64,000 bases of DNA from Protaetiibacter intestinalis (GTDB taxonomy: Bacteria; Actinomycetota; Actinomycetes; Actinomycetales; Microbacteriaceae). Position 1 is the stretch's first letter. Each line of letters starts with the position of its first letter. The translations under genes and the position numbers were made by a program. The notes beneath the pieces are model-generated. The model did not search any database, was not told the DNA's origin, and saw only the letters and a program-made list of their open reading frames with translations. Below are positions 1 through 8,276 of this stretch, one piece after another. Location of the stretch: the NCBI RefSeq assembly GCF_003627075.1, contig NZ_CP032630.1, positions 2,480,001-2,544,000 on the forward strand. Reading direction: 5' to 3'.

Positions 1-455
1 GCCTTCTTGGCGCGGTGCAGGCGGATGCTCGTGGCGTTCGGGCTGATCCCGAGGGCGATCGCCGCCTCGCCCACGGGCAGCTCGTCGAGCACGACGAGCG
101 CGAGGATCTCGCGGTGTCGCGCGGGCAGACCGCGCCAGGCGGCGGCGAGCTCCGGGTCGGCCTCGACGAACGCATCCGCGCCGGGCGCCGAGTCGGGCGC
201 GCTCAGCAGGCCGAGCGCGCTCGCGCGGATCGCGAGCCGACGCCGGTGGTTGGCGACCTGGTACGAGGCGATGCGGTAGAGCCACGGCAGCTCCTCGCCG
301 GCCGCGACGGCGTCGCGCTTGCGCCACGCGATCGCGAAGGTGTCGGCGGCGAGATCCTCGACGTCGGCCCGGTCGACGCGGCGGGCGAGGTAGGCGCTCA
401 CGGCGGGCAGATGCCGCCGGTAGACGTCCGTGAACTCGGCGGGCGCGTCGGGCAT
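1..455 (-). CDS. ECF-type RNA polymerase sigma factor, 3' end cut by window edge
   Basis: This would direct RNA polymerase to a small set of promoters. The visible 151 residues contain sigma region 2 (residues about 5-75, with the conserved DLAADTFAIAWR stretch and a WLYRIA helix) and most of region 4 (about 105-151, ARHREILALVVLDEL followed by a helix-turn-helix ending RLHRAKK). The last codons lie outside the window. The ATG at 455 lies six bases after CACACT (minus strand 467-462), a spacing shared with many starts here, so the mRNA may be leaderless. It diverges from nusA. An anti-sigma partner would lie downstream, beyond the window, so the stimulus is unknown. Confidence 0.88.
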   Translation of the reverse strand, partial: MPDAPAEFTDVYRRHLPAVSAYLARRVDRADVEDLAADTFAIAWRKRDAVAAGEELPWLYRIASYQVANHRRRLAIRASALGLLSAPDSAPGADAFVEADPELAAAWRGLPARHREILALVVLDELPVGEAAIALGISPNATSIRLHRAKK

Positions 456-543
456 GCTCCCAGTGTGGGGCCGGGCGCCGACCGGACGCGCCCCAACGTT
501 TCCGGCGTGTCCCGCGTCGGTGCGCCCGCCGCATCCGCTCGGG

Positions 544-600
544 TAGAGTGGACGGTCGCGGCACCCCCGGGGCGCCGGGACGAGATCTGAATATCGGAGG
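544..600 (+). promoter_or_regulatory. nusA promoter and Shine-Dalgarno
   Basis: TAGAGT at 544-549 fits an actinobacterial -10 box. It leaves a leader of about 50 bases containing GGAGG at 596-600, close in front of the GTG at 606. No clear -35 box is visible. Position and match are the only evidence. Confidence 0.5.
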
Positions 601-605
601 CTGAC

Positions 606-1586
606 GTGGACATCGACCTCGCCGTACTGCGGCTCATGGAACGTGAGCGCGAGATCCCCTTCGACGAACTCGTCCAGATCATCGAGCAGGCCATCCTGAC
701 CGCCTACCTCAAGCACACCGGGCAGGCCCCCGACGCGGGCGCCCGCGCCGAGCTCGACCGCAAGACCGGACACGTCGCCATCTACGTGCCCGAGCGCGAC
801 GAGAACGACGAGATCATCGGCGAGGCCATCGACAGCCCCGACGACTTCGGTCGGATCGCGGCCTTCGCCGCCAAGCAGGTCATCAACCAGCGGTTGCGCG
901 ACATCGGCGACGACAAGGTGCTCGGCGAGTTCCGCGGGCGCGAGGGCGACATCGTCGCGGGCGTCATCCAGCAGGGGCCGAACCCGCGGATGGTGCACAT
1001 CGACCTCGGCACCGTGGAGGCGATCCTGCCGCCCGAGGAGCAGGTGCCGGGCGAGGAGTATCCGCACGGCGCCCGCATCCGCGTCTACGTGACGAGCGTC
1101 GCGAAGGGGCTCAAGGGCCCCTCGATCACGGTGAGCCGCACGCATCCGGGGCTCGTGCGCAAGCTCTTCGCACTCGAGGTTCCCGAGATCGCGTCGGGCG
1201 TCGTCGAGATCACCTCGCTCGCCCGCGAGGCCGGTCACCGCACCAAGATCGCGGTCCGCGCCACCCAGCCCGGCATCAACGCCAAGGGCGCGTGCATCGG
1301 CGAGCTCGGCGCACGGGTGCGTGCCGTCACGACCGAGCTCAACGACGAGAAGATCGACATCGTCGACTACTCCGATGACCTCGCGACCTTCGTGGCCCAC
1401 GCGCTGAGCCCCGCGAAGGTGACGAGCGCCTTCGTCGTCGACCAGTCGCTCAAGGCCGTGCGGGCGCTCGTTCCCGACTACCAGCTGTCGCTCGCGATCG
1501 GCAAGGAGGGGCAGAACGCCCGCCTGGCCGCGAAGCTCACGGGGGCGCGCATCGACATCCAGCCCGATTCCGTCATGGAGTCCTGA
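606..1586 (+). CDS. nusA: Transcription termination/antitermination factor NusA
   Basis: NusA binds elongating RNA polymerase and RNA and modulates pausing, termination and rRNA antitermination. The 326-residue protein has an N-terminal polymerase-binding domain (about 1-105), an S1 domain (about 110-185, starting REGDIVAGVIQQG), and two KH domains (about 200-326; GARVRAVTTEL and the GKEGQNARLAAKLTG motif). It ends after KH2 without the acidic repeats of enterobacterial NusA, as usual in actinobacteria. The GTG start follows GGAGG. It begins the nusA-ylxR-infB-rbfA cluster. RimP, which often precedes nusA, is not immediately upstream; an ECF sigma gene is there instead. Confidence 0.97.
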   Translation: MDIDLAVLRLMEREREIPFDELVQIIEQAILTAYLKHTGQAPDAGARAELDRKTGHVAIYVPERDENDEIIGEAIDSPDDFGRIAAFAAKQVINQRLRDIGDDKVLGEFRGREGDIVAGVIQQGPNPRMVHIDLGTVEAILPPEEQVPGEEYPHGARIRVYVTSVAKGLKGPSITVSRTHPGLVRKLFALEVPEIASGVVEITSLAREAGHRTKIAVRATQPGINAKGACIGELGARVRAVTTELNDEKIDIVDYSDDLATFVAHALSPAKVTSAFVVDQSLKAVRALVPDYQLSLAIGKEGQNARLAAKLTGARIDIQPDSVMES

Positions 1587-1627
1587 GGCGCGCGCCGGTC
1601 GGCGACGCGTCCGGGCGAGGGGGTAGG

Positions 1628-1906
1628 ATGGAGTCCGTCAGAACCTGCCTGGGTTGCCGGCAGCGTGCTCCCCGAACCTCACTCGTGAGATTCGTCGCGC
1701 GCGACGGACGGGTCGTGGTGGATACCGCGGCACGACTCCCAGGGCGCGGCGCCTGGGTCCACCCGGATCCGGGATGCGTCGCGACGGCCATCCGGAAGCG
1801 CGCCCTCGGGCGGGCCCTCCGGACGGACGGGGCGCTCGATGCGAGCGAGCTGACGAACCTCTATCCAGTCCCTGACGAACAGGCTGAACGGCACATGGAC
1901 AACTAA
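1628..1906 (+). CDS. ylxR: YlxR family (DUF448) RNA-binding protein
   Basis: A small basic protein of 92 residues encoded between nusA and infB, the standard position for YlxR. It shows the family signatures TCLGCRQRAP near the N terminus and LPGRGAWVHPDPGC in the middle. YlxR-type proteins bind RNA, and in some bacteria are reported to interact with RNase P. The ATG at 1628 overlaps TAGGAT (1624-1629), so either the start lies slightly downstream or translation depends on read-through from nusA. The next gene follows after 74 bases. Confidence 0.9.
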   Translation: MESVRTCLGCRQRAPRTSLVRFVARDGRVVVDTAARLPGRGAWVHPDPGCVATAIRKRALGRALRTDGALDASELTNLYPVPDEQAERHMDN

Positions 1907-1942
1907 TGAGCGGCTCGAAATGAGACCCCTCCACCGATAACG

Positions 1943-1963
1943 TCCGCTCCTGCCTGGAGCGGA
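1943..1963 (+). promoter_or_regulatory. Hairpin in the infB leader
   Basis: An 8-bp perfect inverted repeat, TCCGCTCC / GGAGCGGA with loop TGCCT, sits about ten bases before the infB Shine-Dalgarno (CAGGAG). Just upstream, GATAAC (1936-1941) could be a -10 box. A stem this close to the ribosome site could adjust IF2 translation, or could simply be an intergenic stem. Confidence 0.4.
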
Positions 1964-1980
1964 ATCCAGACAGGAGAATT

Positions 1981-4671
1981 GTGGCCAACCCCCGCGTGCA
2001 CGAGATCGCGAACGAACTCGGCATCGACAGCAAGATCGCCCTTGAGAAGCTCAAGGACATGGGCGAGTTCGTGAAGAGTGCGTCCTCCTCCATCGCACCG
2101 CCGGTCGCGCGTCGCCTCAAGGCGGCGCTGCAGGCCGACGGCGTGGCGCCGGCATCGCCGTCGCCCGCTCCCGCCAAGCCGGCACCGCGTCCGGCGGCCG
2201 CGAAGCCGGCCCCCGCGCCCGCCGCCGAGGCGCCCGCGGCTCCGGCCCCGGCTCCCGCCGAGACCCCGAGCGCGCCCGCGGCGCCCGCCGCGCCCGCGGC
2301 GGAGCGTCCGGCGGCCCCCGCGGCCCCGCGCACCCCGGGCGCGCCCGCCGCAGGCGGCCCGCGTCCCGGTGCTCCGCGTCCCGGGAACAACCCCTACGCG
2401 CCCAGCCAGGGCATGCAGCGTCCCGGCGCCCCGCGTCCCGGCAACAACCCGTTCTCCTCGACGCAGGGCATGCCGCGTCCGGGCGGCGGCGCGATCCCGC
2501 GTCCGGCCGCTCCGCGCCCCGGCGCCCCGCGTCCGGGAGCCCCGCGCCCCGGTGCCCCGCGTCCCGGCGGCGCGCCGTTCCAGCAGCGTCCCGGCGGCCC
2601 CGGCCGTCCCGGCGGCGCCGGCGGCGGCTTCCAGCGTCCCGGCGGCGGCCCCGGCGGTGGCGGCGGCTTCGCCGGTCGTCCCGGTGGCGGCGGCGGCCGT
2701 GGTCGTGGCCCCGGCGGCGGCACGGCCGGTGCGTTCGGCAAGGGCGGCGGCAAGTCGCGCGCCCGCAAGTCGAAGCGGACGAAGCGCGCCGAGTTCGAGA
2801 TGCGGGACGCCCCGCAGCTCGGCGGCGTCAGCGTTCCCCGCGGCGACGGCAAGACCGTCATCCGCCTGCGCCGCGGCGCGTCCATCAGCGACCTCGCCGA
2901 CAAGCTGGAGGCCCTGACCGGCTTCACCGTGCAGCCCGGCTCGCTCGTGACCGCCCTGTTCCACCTGGGCGAGATGGCCACCGCGACCGAGTCGCTCGAC
3001 GAGGCGACCTTCACGATCCTCGGCGAGGAGCTCGGCTACAAGATCCAGGTCGTGAGCCCCGAGGACGAGGACAAGGAGCTCCTCGAGGGCTTCGGGCTCG
3101 ACCTCGAGCAGGAGCTCGAGGACGAGGACGACGAGGACCTCGAGATCCGGCCCCCGGTCGTCACCGTCATGGGTCACGTCGACCACGGAAAGACCAAGCT
3201 GCTCGACGCCATCCGCAAGGCGAACGTCGTCGCGGGCGAGGCGGGCGGCATCACCCAGCACATCGGCGCCTACCAGGTGTGGACCGAGCACGAGGGCATC
3301 GAGCGCGCCATCACCTTCATCGACACCCCGGGTCACGAGGCGTTCACCGCCATGCGTGCCCGTGGTGCGCAGGTGACCGACATCGCGATCCTCGTGGTCG
3401 CGGCCGACGACGGCATCATGCCCCAGACGGTGGAGGCCCTGAACCACGCCCAGGCGGCGAACGTGCCGATCGTGGTCGCGGTCAACAAGATCGACAAGGA
3501 GGGGGCCAACCCCGCCAAGGTGCGCCAGCAGCTCACCGAGTTCGGTCTCGTGGCCGAGGAGTACGGCGGCGAGACGATGTTCATCGACGTGTCGGCGCTC
3601 AACAACATCGGCATCACGGACCTGCTGGATGCGGTGCTGCTCACCGCGGACGCCGGCCTCGACCTGCGCGCGAACCCCAACAAGGACGCGCGCGGTGTCG
3701 CGATCGAAGCCAAGCTCGACAAGGGCCGCGGCGCCGTGGCGACCGTGCTCATCCAGTCGGGAACCCTCCGCGTCGGCGACGCGATCGTGGCGGGCACCGC
3801 CTACGGCCGCGTGCGTGCCATGCACGACGAGAACGGCGAGCCGGTCGAGGAGGCGTGGCCGTCGCGCCCCGTGCAGGTGCAGGGTCTGTCGACCGTGCCG
3901 CGCGCGGGCGACACCTTCCTCGTCACCGAGGAGGACCGCACCGCCCGCCAGATCGCCGAGAAGCGCGAGGCCGTCGAACGCAACGCCCAGCTGGCGAAGG
4001 CCCGCAAGCGCATCAGCCTCGAGGACTTCACCCGTGCGCTCGAGGAGGGCAAGGTCGACTCGCTCAACCTCATCATCAAGGGTGACGTCTCCGGTGCCGT
4101 CGAGGCGCTCGAGGAGTCGCTGCTCAAGATCGAGGTCGACGACTCGGTCCAGCTGCGCATCCTGCACCGCGGCGTCGGTGCGATCACCGAGTCGGATGTG
4201 GATCTCGCCACGATCGACAACGCGATCGTGATCGGCTTCAACGTGCGCCCGGACGTCAAGGCGCGCGAGCGGGCCGCCCGCGAAGGCATCGACATCCGCT
4301 TCTACTCGGTCATCTACTCGGCCCTCGACGACATCGAGCAGTCCCTCAAGGGCATGCTCAAGCCGGAGTACGAGGAGGTGCAGTCGGGTGTCGCCGAGAT
4401 CCGCGAGGTGTTCCGCTCCTCCAAGTTCGGCAACATCGCGGGTGTGCTGGTGCGCTCGGGCACGATCACGCGCAACGCCAAGGCGCGCGTCATCCGCGAC
4501 GGCGTCGTGCTCGCCGACGGTCTCGCGATCGAGTCGCTGCGTCGTTTCAAGGACGACGTGACGGAGGTCAAGGAAGGGTTCGAGTGCGGTATCGGGCTCG
4601 GCAAGTACAACGACATCCAGCTCGGCGACGAGATCGAGACCATCGAGATGGTGGAGAAGCCGCGCGGCTGA
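1981..4671 (+). CDS. infB: Translation initiation factor IF-2
   Basis: IF-2 is the GTPase that places initiator fMet-tRNA on the 30S subunit and promotes 50S joining. Of 896 residues, 1-50 form the IF2 N-terminal domain. About 55-265 is a low-complexity Pro/Ala/Gly/Arg linker typical of actinobacteria, ending in a basic patch. The G domain (about 390-560) has GHVDHGKT (G1), DTPGHEAF (G3) and NKID (G4). Domains II-IV follow, including the C-terminal fMet-tRNA-binding barrel. The GTG start follows AGGAGAATT. The repetitive linker leaves very long antisense open frames that are not genes. Confidence 0.98.
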   Translation: MANPRVHEIANELGIDSKIALEKLKDMGEFVKSASSSIAPPVARRLKAALQADGVAPASPSPAPAKPAPRPAAAKPAPAPAAEAPAAPAPAPAETPSAPAAPAAPAAERPAAPAAPRTPGAPAAGGPRPGAPRPGNNPYAPSQGMQRPGAPRPGNNPFSSTQGMPRPGGGAIPRPAAPRPGAPRPGAPRPGAPRPGGAPFQQRPGGPGRPGGAGGGFQRPGGGPGGGGGFAGRPGGGGGRGRGPGGGTAGAFGKGGGKSRARKSKRTKRAEFEMRDAPQLGGVSVPRGDGKTVIRLRRGASISDLADKLEALTGFTVQPGSLVTALFHLGEMATATESLDEATFTILGEELGYKIQVVSPEDEDKELLEGFGLDLEQELEDEDDEDLEIRPPVVTVMGHVDHGKTKLLDAIRKANVVAGEAGGITQHIGAYQVWTEHEGIERAITFIDTPGHEAFTAMRARGAQVTDIAILVVAADDGIMPQTVEALNHAQAANVPIVVAVNKIDKEGANPAKVRQQLTEFGLVAEEYGGETMFIDVSALNNIGITDLLDAVLLTADAGLDLRANPNKDARGVAIEAKLDKGRGAVATVLIQSGTLRVGDAIVAGTAYGRVRAMHDENGEPVEEAWPSRPVQVQGLSTVPRAGDTFLVTEEDRTARQIAEKREAVERNAQLAKARKRISLEDFTRALEEGKVDSLNLIIKGDVSGAVEALEESLLKIEVDDSVQLRILHRGVGAITESDVDLATIDNAIVIGFNVRPDVKARERAAREGIDIRFYSVIYSALDDIEQSLKGMLKPEYEEVQSGVAEIREVFRSSKFGNIAGVLVRSGTITRNAKARVIRDGVVLADGLAIESLRRFKDDVTEVKEGFECGIGLGKYNDIQLGDEIETIEMVEKPRG

Positions 4672-4676
4672 TGCAT

Positions 4677-4711
4677 CGAACGGTGCCGGGGCCCCGCCTC
4701 GGCACCGTTCG
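4677..4711 (+). terminator. Strong hairpin between infB and rbfA
   Basis: A 12-bp perfect stem, CGAACGGTGCCG (4677-4688) paired with CGGCACCGTTCG (4700-4711), encloses an 11-base GC loop, right after the infB stop. No T-run follows, which is common for actinobacterial terminators. It may partly terminate infB transcripts or protect their 3' ends, uncoupling rbfA from infB. Confidence 0.6.
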
Positions 4712-4734
4712 CGGCTCTCGGAGAGGAGAGACCC

Positions 4735-5178
4735 ATGGGTGAGAACCCCCGGGCGGCCAAGGTCGCCGACCGCATCCGCGAGATCATCGCGCGTCGCCTC
4801 GAGCGCGGCATCCGCGACCCGCGCCTCGGCTTCGTGACCATCACGGATGTGCGGGTGACGGGCGACCTGCAGCACGCGAGCGTCTTCTACACGGTGTACG
4901 GCAGTGAGGAAGAGCGCGTGGATTCCGCGGCCGCCCTCAAGGCGGCGACCGGGATGCTGCGCACCGAGGTGGGCAAGAACCTCAACCTGCGGCTCACGCC
5001 GAGCCTCGAGTTCATCGCCGACGCGATCCCCGAGAACGCGGCCGCGATCGACGCGCTGCTGCGCGAGGCGACCGAGCGCGACAACGAGGCGCGGGCCCTC
5101 GCCGCGAACGCCCACTACGCGGGCGACGAGGACCCGTACGTGAAGCCCCGCGAGCTCGACGAGGACGACGAGGACTGA
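4735..5178 (+). CDS. rbfA: 30S ribosome-binding factor RbfA
   Basis: RbfA is a KH-type protein for late 16S rRNA processing and 30S maturation. The 147-residue product begins NPRAAKVADRIREIIARRLE and contains the family pattern DPRLGFVTITDVRVTGDLQHASVFYTV and TPSLEFIADA. The last 40 residues form an acidic tail ending EDDED, longer than in E. coli RbfA. GGAGAGGAG stands in front of the ATG. It closes the cluster and is separated from infB by a strong hairpin. Confidence 0.95.
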   Translation: MGENPRAAKVADRIREIIARRLERGIRDPRLGFVTITDVRVTGDLQHASVFYTVYGSEEERVDSAAALKAATGMLRTEVGKNLNLRLTPSLEFIADAIPENAAAIDALLREATERDNEARALAANAHYAGDEDPYVKPRELDEDDED

Positions 5179-5188
5179 ACCGCGCCTG

Positions 5189-5262
5189 TTTCGCAACTCA
5201 GGAGATCCGGGCCTGTGCGGTGTTTCTCCCGTGGATGCGATCGGATTTCCTGAGTTGCGAAA
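5189..5262. repeat. Long inverted repeat, family 1 copy 1
   Basis: The left arm (5189-5209, beginning TTTCGCAACTCAGG) is complementary over 21 bases to the right arm (5242-5262, ending CCTGAGTTGCGAAA) with one G-U pair. The loop is 32 bases. It lies just after rbfA and may act as a terminator. The arm core CGCAACTCAGGAG recurs in two other places here with different loops. Confidence 0.85.
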
Positions 5263-5271
5263 ACCCGCGGG

Positions 5272-5343
5272 TTCGCGACTCAGGAGATATCGCCTTTCGG
5301 CGTGGCTGCATAGGCGTTTTCGCAGGTTCTCCTGAGTTGCGGA
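5272..5343. repeat. Long inverted repeat, family 1 copy 2
   Basis: The left arm 5272-5287 (TTCGCGACTCAGGAGA) pairs with 5328-5343 (TCTCCTGAGTTGCGGA) over 16 positions with two G-U wobbles around a 40-base loop. It lies ten bases after copy 1, with the same arm core and an unrelated loop. Nothing else is visible between here and the gene start at 5389. Confidence 0.8.
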
Positions 5344-5388
5344 GACATCGCCGGGAATCGGGTCGGTCGTGGATGCGTTGAGGCGAGG

Positions 5389-6468
5389 GTGACCCCCGCT
5401 CTCTCCGTGCTCGACCTCGTGCCCGTGCGCACCGGCCAGAGCTCGGCGGATGCCGTGGCCGCCTCGCTCGCGCTCGCCCGGCGCGCCGACGAGCTCGGCT
5501 ACACGCGCTACTGGTTCGCCGAGCACCACAACATGCCGTCTGTGGCATCGACCACGCCGCCCGTGCTCATCGCGGCCGTCGCGGCGCGCACCGAACGCAT
5601 CCGTGTCGGCTCGGGCGGCGTCATGCTGCCGAACCACGCGCCGCTCGTGGTCGCCGAGCAGTTCGCGGCGCTCGAGGCGCTCGCCCCGGGCCGCATCGAC
5701 CTCGGGATCGGGCGGGCGCCCGGCTCCGACCCCGTCATCTCGGCGCTGCTGCGCTCGAGCGGCCCGACGAGCGAGGTCGACCGCTTCGAGGAGCACCTCG
5801 GCGACATCCGGGCACTCGCGGGCGACGGCGCGACCGTCACCGTCAACACGCGCGACGGCCTGCGCGACTACGAGGTGCGGGCGACCCCTGCGGCGGCGGG
5901 GCTGCCCGAGCTCTGGCTGCTCGGCTCGAGCGAGTACTCCGCCCACCTCGCGGCCAAGCTCGGCCTGCCCTACGTGTTCGCGCACCACTTCTCGGGCGAG
6001 GGCACCGAGTTCGCCCTCGACGTCTACCGGCGCGAGTTCCGCGCCTCCGAGACGCTCGCCGCGCCGCGCACCTTCCTGACCCTCAACGTGGTCGTCGCCG
6101 ACACCGCCGAGGAGGCGGAGGCCCGCGCCCTCCCCGCGCTGCAGAACATGGCGCGGCTGCGCACCGGGAAGCCGCTGCGCGCCCTCGACACGGTCGAGAC
6201 GGCCGAGCGCGAGGAGCTCGACACGGCCGCGCGCCACGTCATCGAGCTCATGCGCGAGCGCTGGGTGGTGGGCGCCCCGGATGCCGCGGCCGCCCGCATC
6301 CGGGAGCTCGCGGAGCGCTTCGGGGTCGACGAAGTCATGGTGTCGCCGGGTGCCGGATCGCGCGAGGACGAGCCCGTCGACCGCGCGGTGGGTCGCGAGC
6401 GCACCCTGGAGCTGCTCGCCGAGCGTCTGCCCGCTACTTCAGCAGCCGATCCAGTACCCGGTCGCTGA
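5389..6468 (+). CDS. LLM-class flavin-dependent oxidoreductase (MsnO8-like)
   Basis: A 359-residue member of the bacterial luciferase-like fold, expected to use reduced FMN. It begins LSVLDLVPVRTGQSS, then ARRADELGYTRYWFAEHH, PVLIAAVAARTERIRVGSGG and LAPGRIDLGIGRAPGSD, all hallmarks of the MsnO8 subgroup of alkanal-monooxygenase-like proteins. No tailoring cluster surrounds it and the substrate cannot be predicted. The GTG start is the first in frame after the repeat block. Its last 35 bases overlap the end of the convergent glycosylase gene. Confidence 0.85.
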   Translation: MTPALSVLDLVPVRTGQSSADAVAASLALARRADELGYTRYWFAEHHNMPSVASTTPPVLIAAVAARTERIRVGSGGVMLPNHAPLVVAEQFAALEALAPGRIDLGIGRAPGSDPVISALLRSSGPTSEVDRFEEHLGDIRALAGDGATVTVNTRDGLRDYEVRATPAAAGLPELWLLGSSEYSAHLAAKLGLPYVFAHHFSGEGTEFALDVYRREFRASETLAAPRTFLTLNVVVADTAEEAEARALPALQNMARLRTGKPLRALDTVETAEREELDTAARHVIELMRERWVVGAPDAAAARIRELAERFGVDEVMVSPGAGSREDEPVDRAVGRERTLELLAERLPATSAADPVPGR

Positions 6469-7297
6469 GCTTCCTCCCGCCCGTCTGGCATCCGGGGCAG
6501 TACTGGAAGGTGCGGTCGGCGAGGATCACCTGCTCGATCCGGCGCCCGCAGACCGGGCACGGTTCGCCGAAGCGCCCGTGCACGCGCAGCTTCGACTTCT
6601 TCTCGGCCTTGAGCTCGGTGGCCGCCGTGCCCTCGGCGCGTGCCACGGCATCCGCGAGCGTCGTGCGCAGGGCGTCGAAGAGCGCCGCGGAGTCCTCCTC
6701 GCCCATCGCGGCGGGCTTGTACGGCGACATGCGCGCGAGGTGCAGGATCTCGTCCGAGTAGGCGTTGCCGACGCCCGCGATGACGGACTGGTCGCGCAGC
6801 ACGCCCTTGAGTTGCGTGCGGCCCTGCTCCGCGAGGATGCCGCGGAAGCGTTCCAGGGTGAAGTCGGCGGCGAGCGGATCCGGCCCGAGGCGCGCGATGC
6901 CCGGCACCTCCGCGGGGTCGCGCACGACGTACAGCGCAAGGCTCTTCTTCGTGCCGGCCTCGGTCACGTCGAAACCGGAGCCGTCGTCGAGCACGAGGCG
7001 TGCCGCGAGCGGGCCGGAGCCCGGGCGGCCCGAGGTCTTCGGCGCGCCCGCGCGCCAGCGGACCCAGCCGGCGCGGGCGAGGTGCATCACGAGATGCGGG
7101 CCGCCCTCGGTCGAGACGTCGAGGAACTTGCCGTGCCGGGCGACGCCCGCGATCCGTTCGCCCGCGAGGGCCTCGACGGGCGGGTCGTAGGTTTTGAGCG
7201 CGGGGAACGCCACCACCTGCAGCCGCTCGATCACCCGGCCGCGCAGGCGCGCATCCAGCTCGGTCGCGAGCGCGTGCACCTCCGGCAGCTCGGGCAT
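6434..7297 (-). CDS. Fpg/Nei family DNA glycosylase
   Basis: A bifunctional base-excision repair enzyme that removes oxidised bases and nicks the abasic site. The 287-residue protein starts PELPEVHALA, placing the catalytic Pro2 and Glu3 after Met. It has the helix-two-turn-helix region (LKGVLRDQSVIAGVGNAYSDE) and a C-terminal zinc finger with CPVCG and CPGCQ. This N terminus fixes the ATG at 7297; CAGACT lies six bases upstream. Fpg and Nei/MutM orders are hard to separate by eye. MutY follows on the same strand, a coherent oxidative-damage pair. Confidence 0.93.
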   Translation of the reverse strand: MPELPEVHALATELDARLRGRVIERLQVVAFPALKTYDPPVEALAGERIAGVARHGKFLDVSTEGGPHLVMHLARAGWVRWRAGAPKTSGRPGSGPLAARLVLDDGSGFDVTEAGTKKSLALYVVRDPAEVPGIARLGPDPLAADFTLERFRGILAEQGRTQLKGVLRDQSVIAGVGNAYSDEILHLARMSPYKPAAMGEEDSAALFDALRTTLADAVARAEGTAATELKAEKKSKLRVHGRFGEPCPVCGRRIEQVILADRTFQYCPGCQTGGRKLSDRVLDRLLK

Positions 7298-7364
7298 GCG
7301 AACAGTCTGCCGCGGACGCGCGGCGGGCGCTGCGGATCGAGCGCCTTCCGCCGGTCGGGCCGGG

Positions 7365-8276
7365 TCAGGCCGTCGGGAGGGCGTACGCGTCGTCGACCGC
7401 GACGGCGAGGCCGTCGGCGAGCAGGCCCGCGAGGGCGCGCTCGCGTTGCACGGCATCCGCCCACAGCTCTGCCACCCGGGAGGCGGGCACCGGGAGCTCG
7501 CTCGCCCGCAGTTCGCGCAGGATCCGGCCGCGCACCTCGCGATCGGATCCCGCGTACGGCTTCTGCCTGGGCGCCGCCGGGCCGGTGTACGCGGGGTAGC
7601 CCGCCGCCCGCCAGGCGCACGCCGCGGCGATCGGGCAGCGTGCGCAGTCGGGGGTGCGGGCCGTGCAGACGGTCTGCCCGAGCTCCATCATCCCCGCGTT
7701 CGCGAGTCGTGCCGTGGGCGCGTCGGCGGGCAGCAGCGACTCCATGAGGGCGAGCTCCTCGGTCGTGCGGGCGGGGCCCGGTTCCCCGACCCCACGCACC
7801 GCGCGGGCGAGCACGCGGCGCACGTTGACGTCGACGACCGGCACCCGGATGCCGTAGGCGAACGCCGCGACGGCGCGCGCCGTGTACGGTCCGACCCCCG
7901 GCAGCGCGAGCAGCGCCTCGATGTCCTCCGGCACGACGCCCGCGTGCCGTTCGGTGATCGCGACGGATGCCGCGTGCAGGTTGAGCGCGCGCCGGGGGTA
8001 GCCGAGCCGGTCCCACGCGCGCACCGCCTCGCCGGGCGGCACCGCGGCGAGCGCCGCGGGCTCCGGCCAGCGTTCGAGCCACTCCGCGAGGCGCGGGATC
8101 ACCCGCGCGACGGGGGTCTGCTGCAGCATGAACTCCGAGACGAGCACGCCCCAGGCGGGGAAGCCCGTCGCGCGCCACGGCAGCGGCCGGTGCCCCGCCG
8201 CGAACCAGGCGGCGACGCTCTCGCCGATCCCCGCATCCGCCGCCCGCTGCACCTGCTCAGCGTAGGCTGACGCCAT
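7365..8276 (-). CDS. mutY: A/G-specific adenine glycosylase
   Basis: MutY removes adenine mispaired with 8-oxoguanine. The 303-residue protein has the catalytic helix (SEFMLQQTPVARV), the helix-hairpin-helix (LPGVGPYTARAVAAFAYG) with the conserved Asp after it (VPVVDVNVRRVLAR), and a four-cysteine iron-sulfur loop (C-x6-C-x2-C-x5-C near residue 215). The NUDIX-like C-terminal domain of longer MutY proteins appears absent. The ATG at 8276 overlaps the ATG of the divergent gene at 8275 within CCATGG, so promoters of each gene sit inside the other; a slightly internal start is possible. Confidence 0.93.
   Translation of the reverse strand: MASAYAEQVQRAADAGIGESVAAWFAAGHRPLPWRATGFPAWGVLVSEFMLQQTPVARVIPRLAEWLERWPEPAALAAVPPGEAVRAWDRLGYPRRALNLHAASVAITERHAGVVPEDIEALLALPGVGPYTARAVAAFAYGIRVPVVDVNVRRVLARAVRGVGEPGPARTTEELALMESLLPADAPTARLANAGMMELGQTVCTARTPDCARCPIAAACAWRAAGYPAYTGPAAPRQKPYAGSDREVRGRILRELRASELPVPASRVAELWADAVQRERALAGLLADGLAVAVDDAYALPTA

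Noticed and set aside
1903..6237. A 1444-codon open frame on the minus strand opposite infB, rbfA and the LLM gene
   Set aside because: It runs antisense to three certain genes. High GC and biased third positions leave the antisense frame open. The product is Arg/Gly/Leu-rich without domains.
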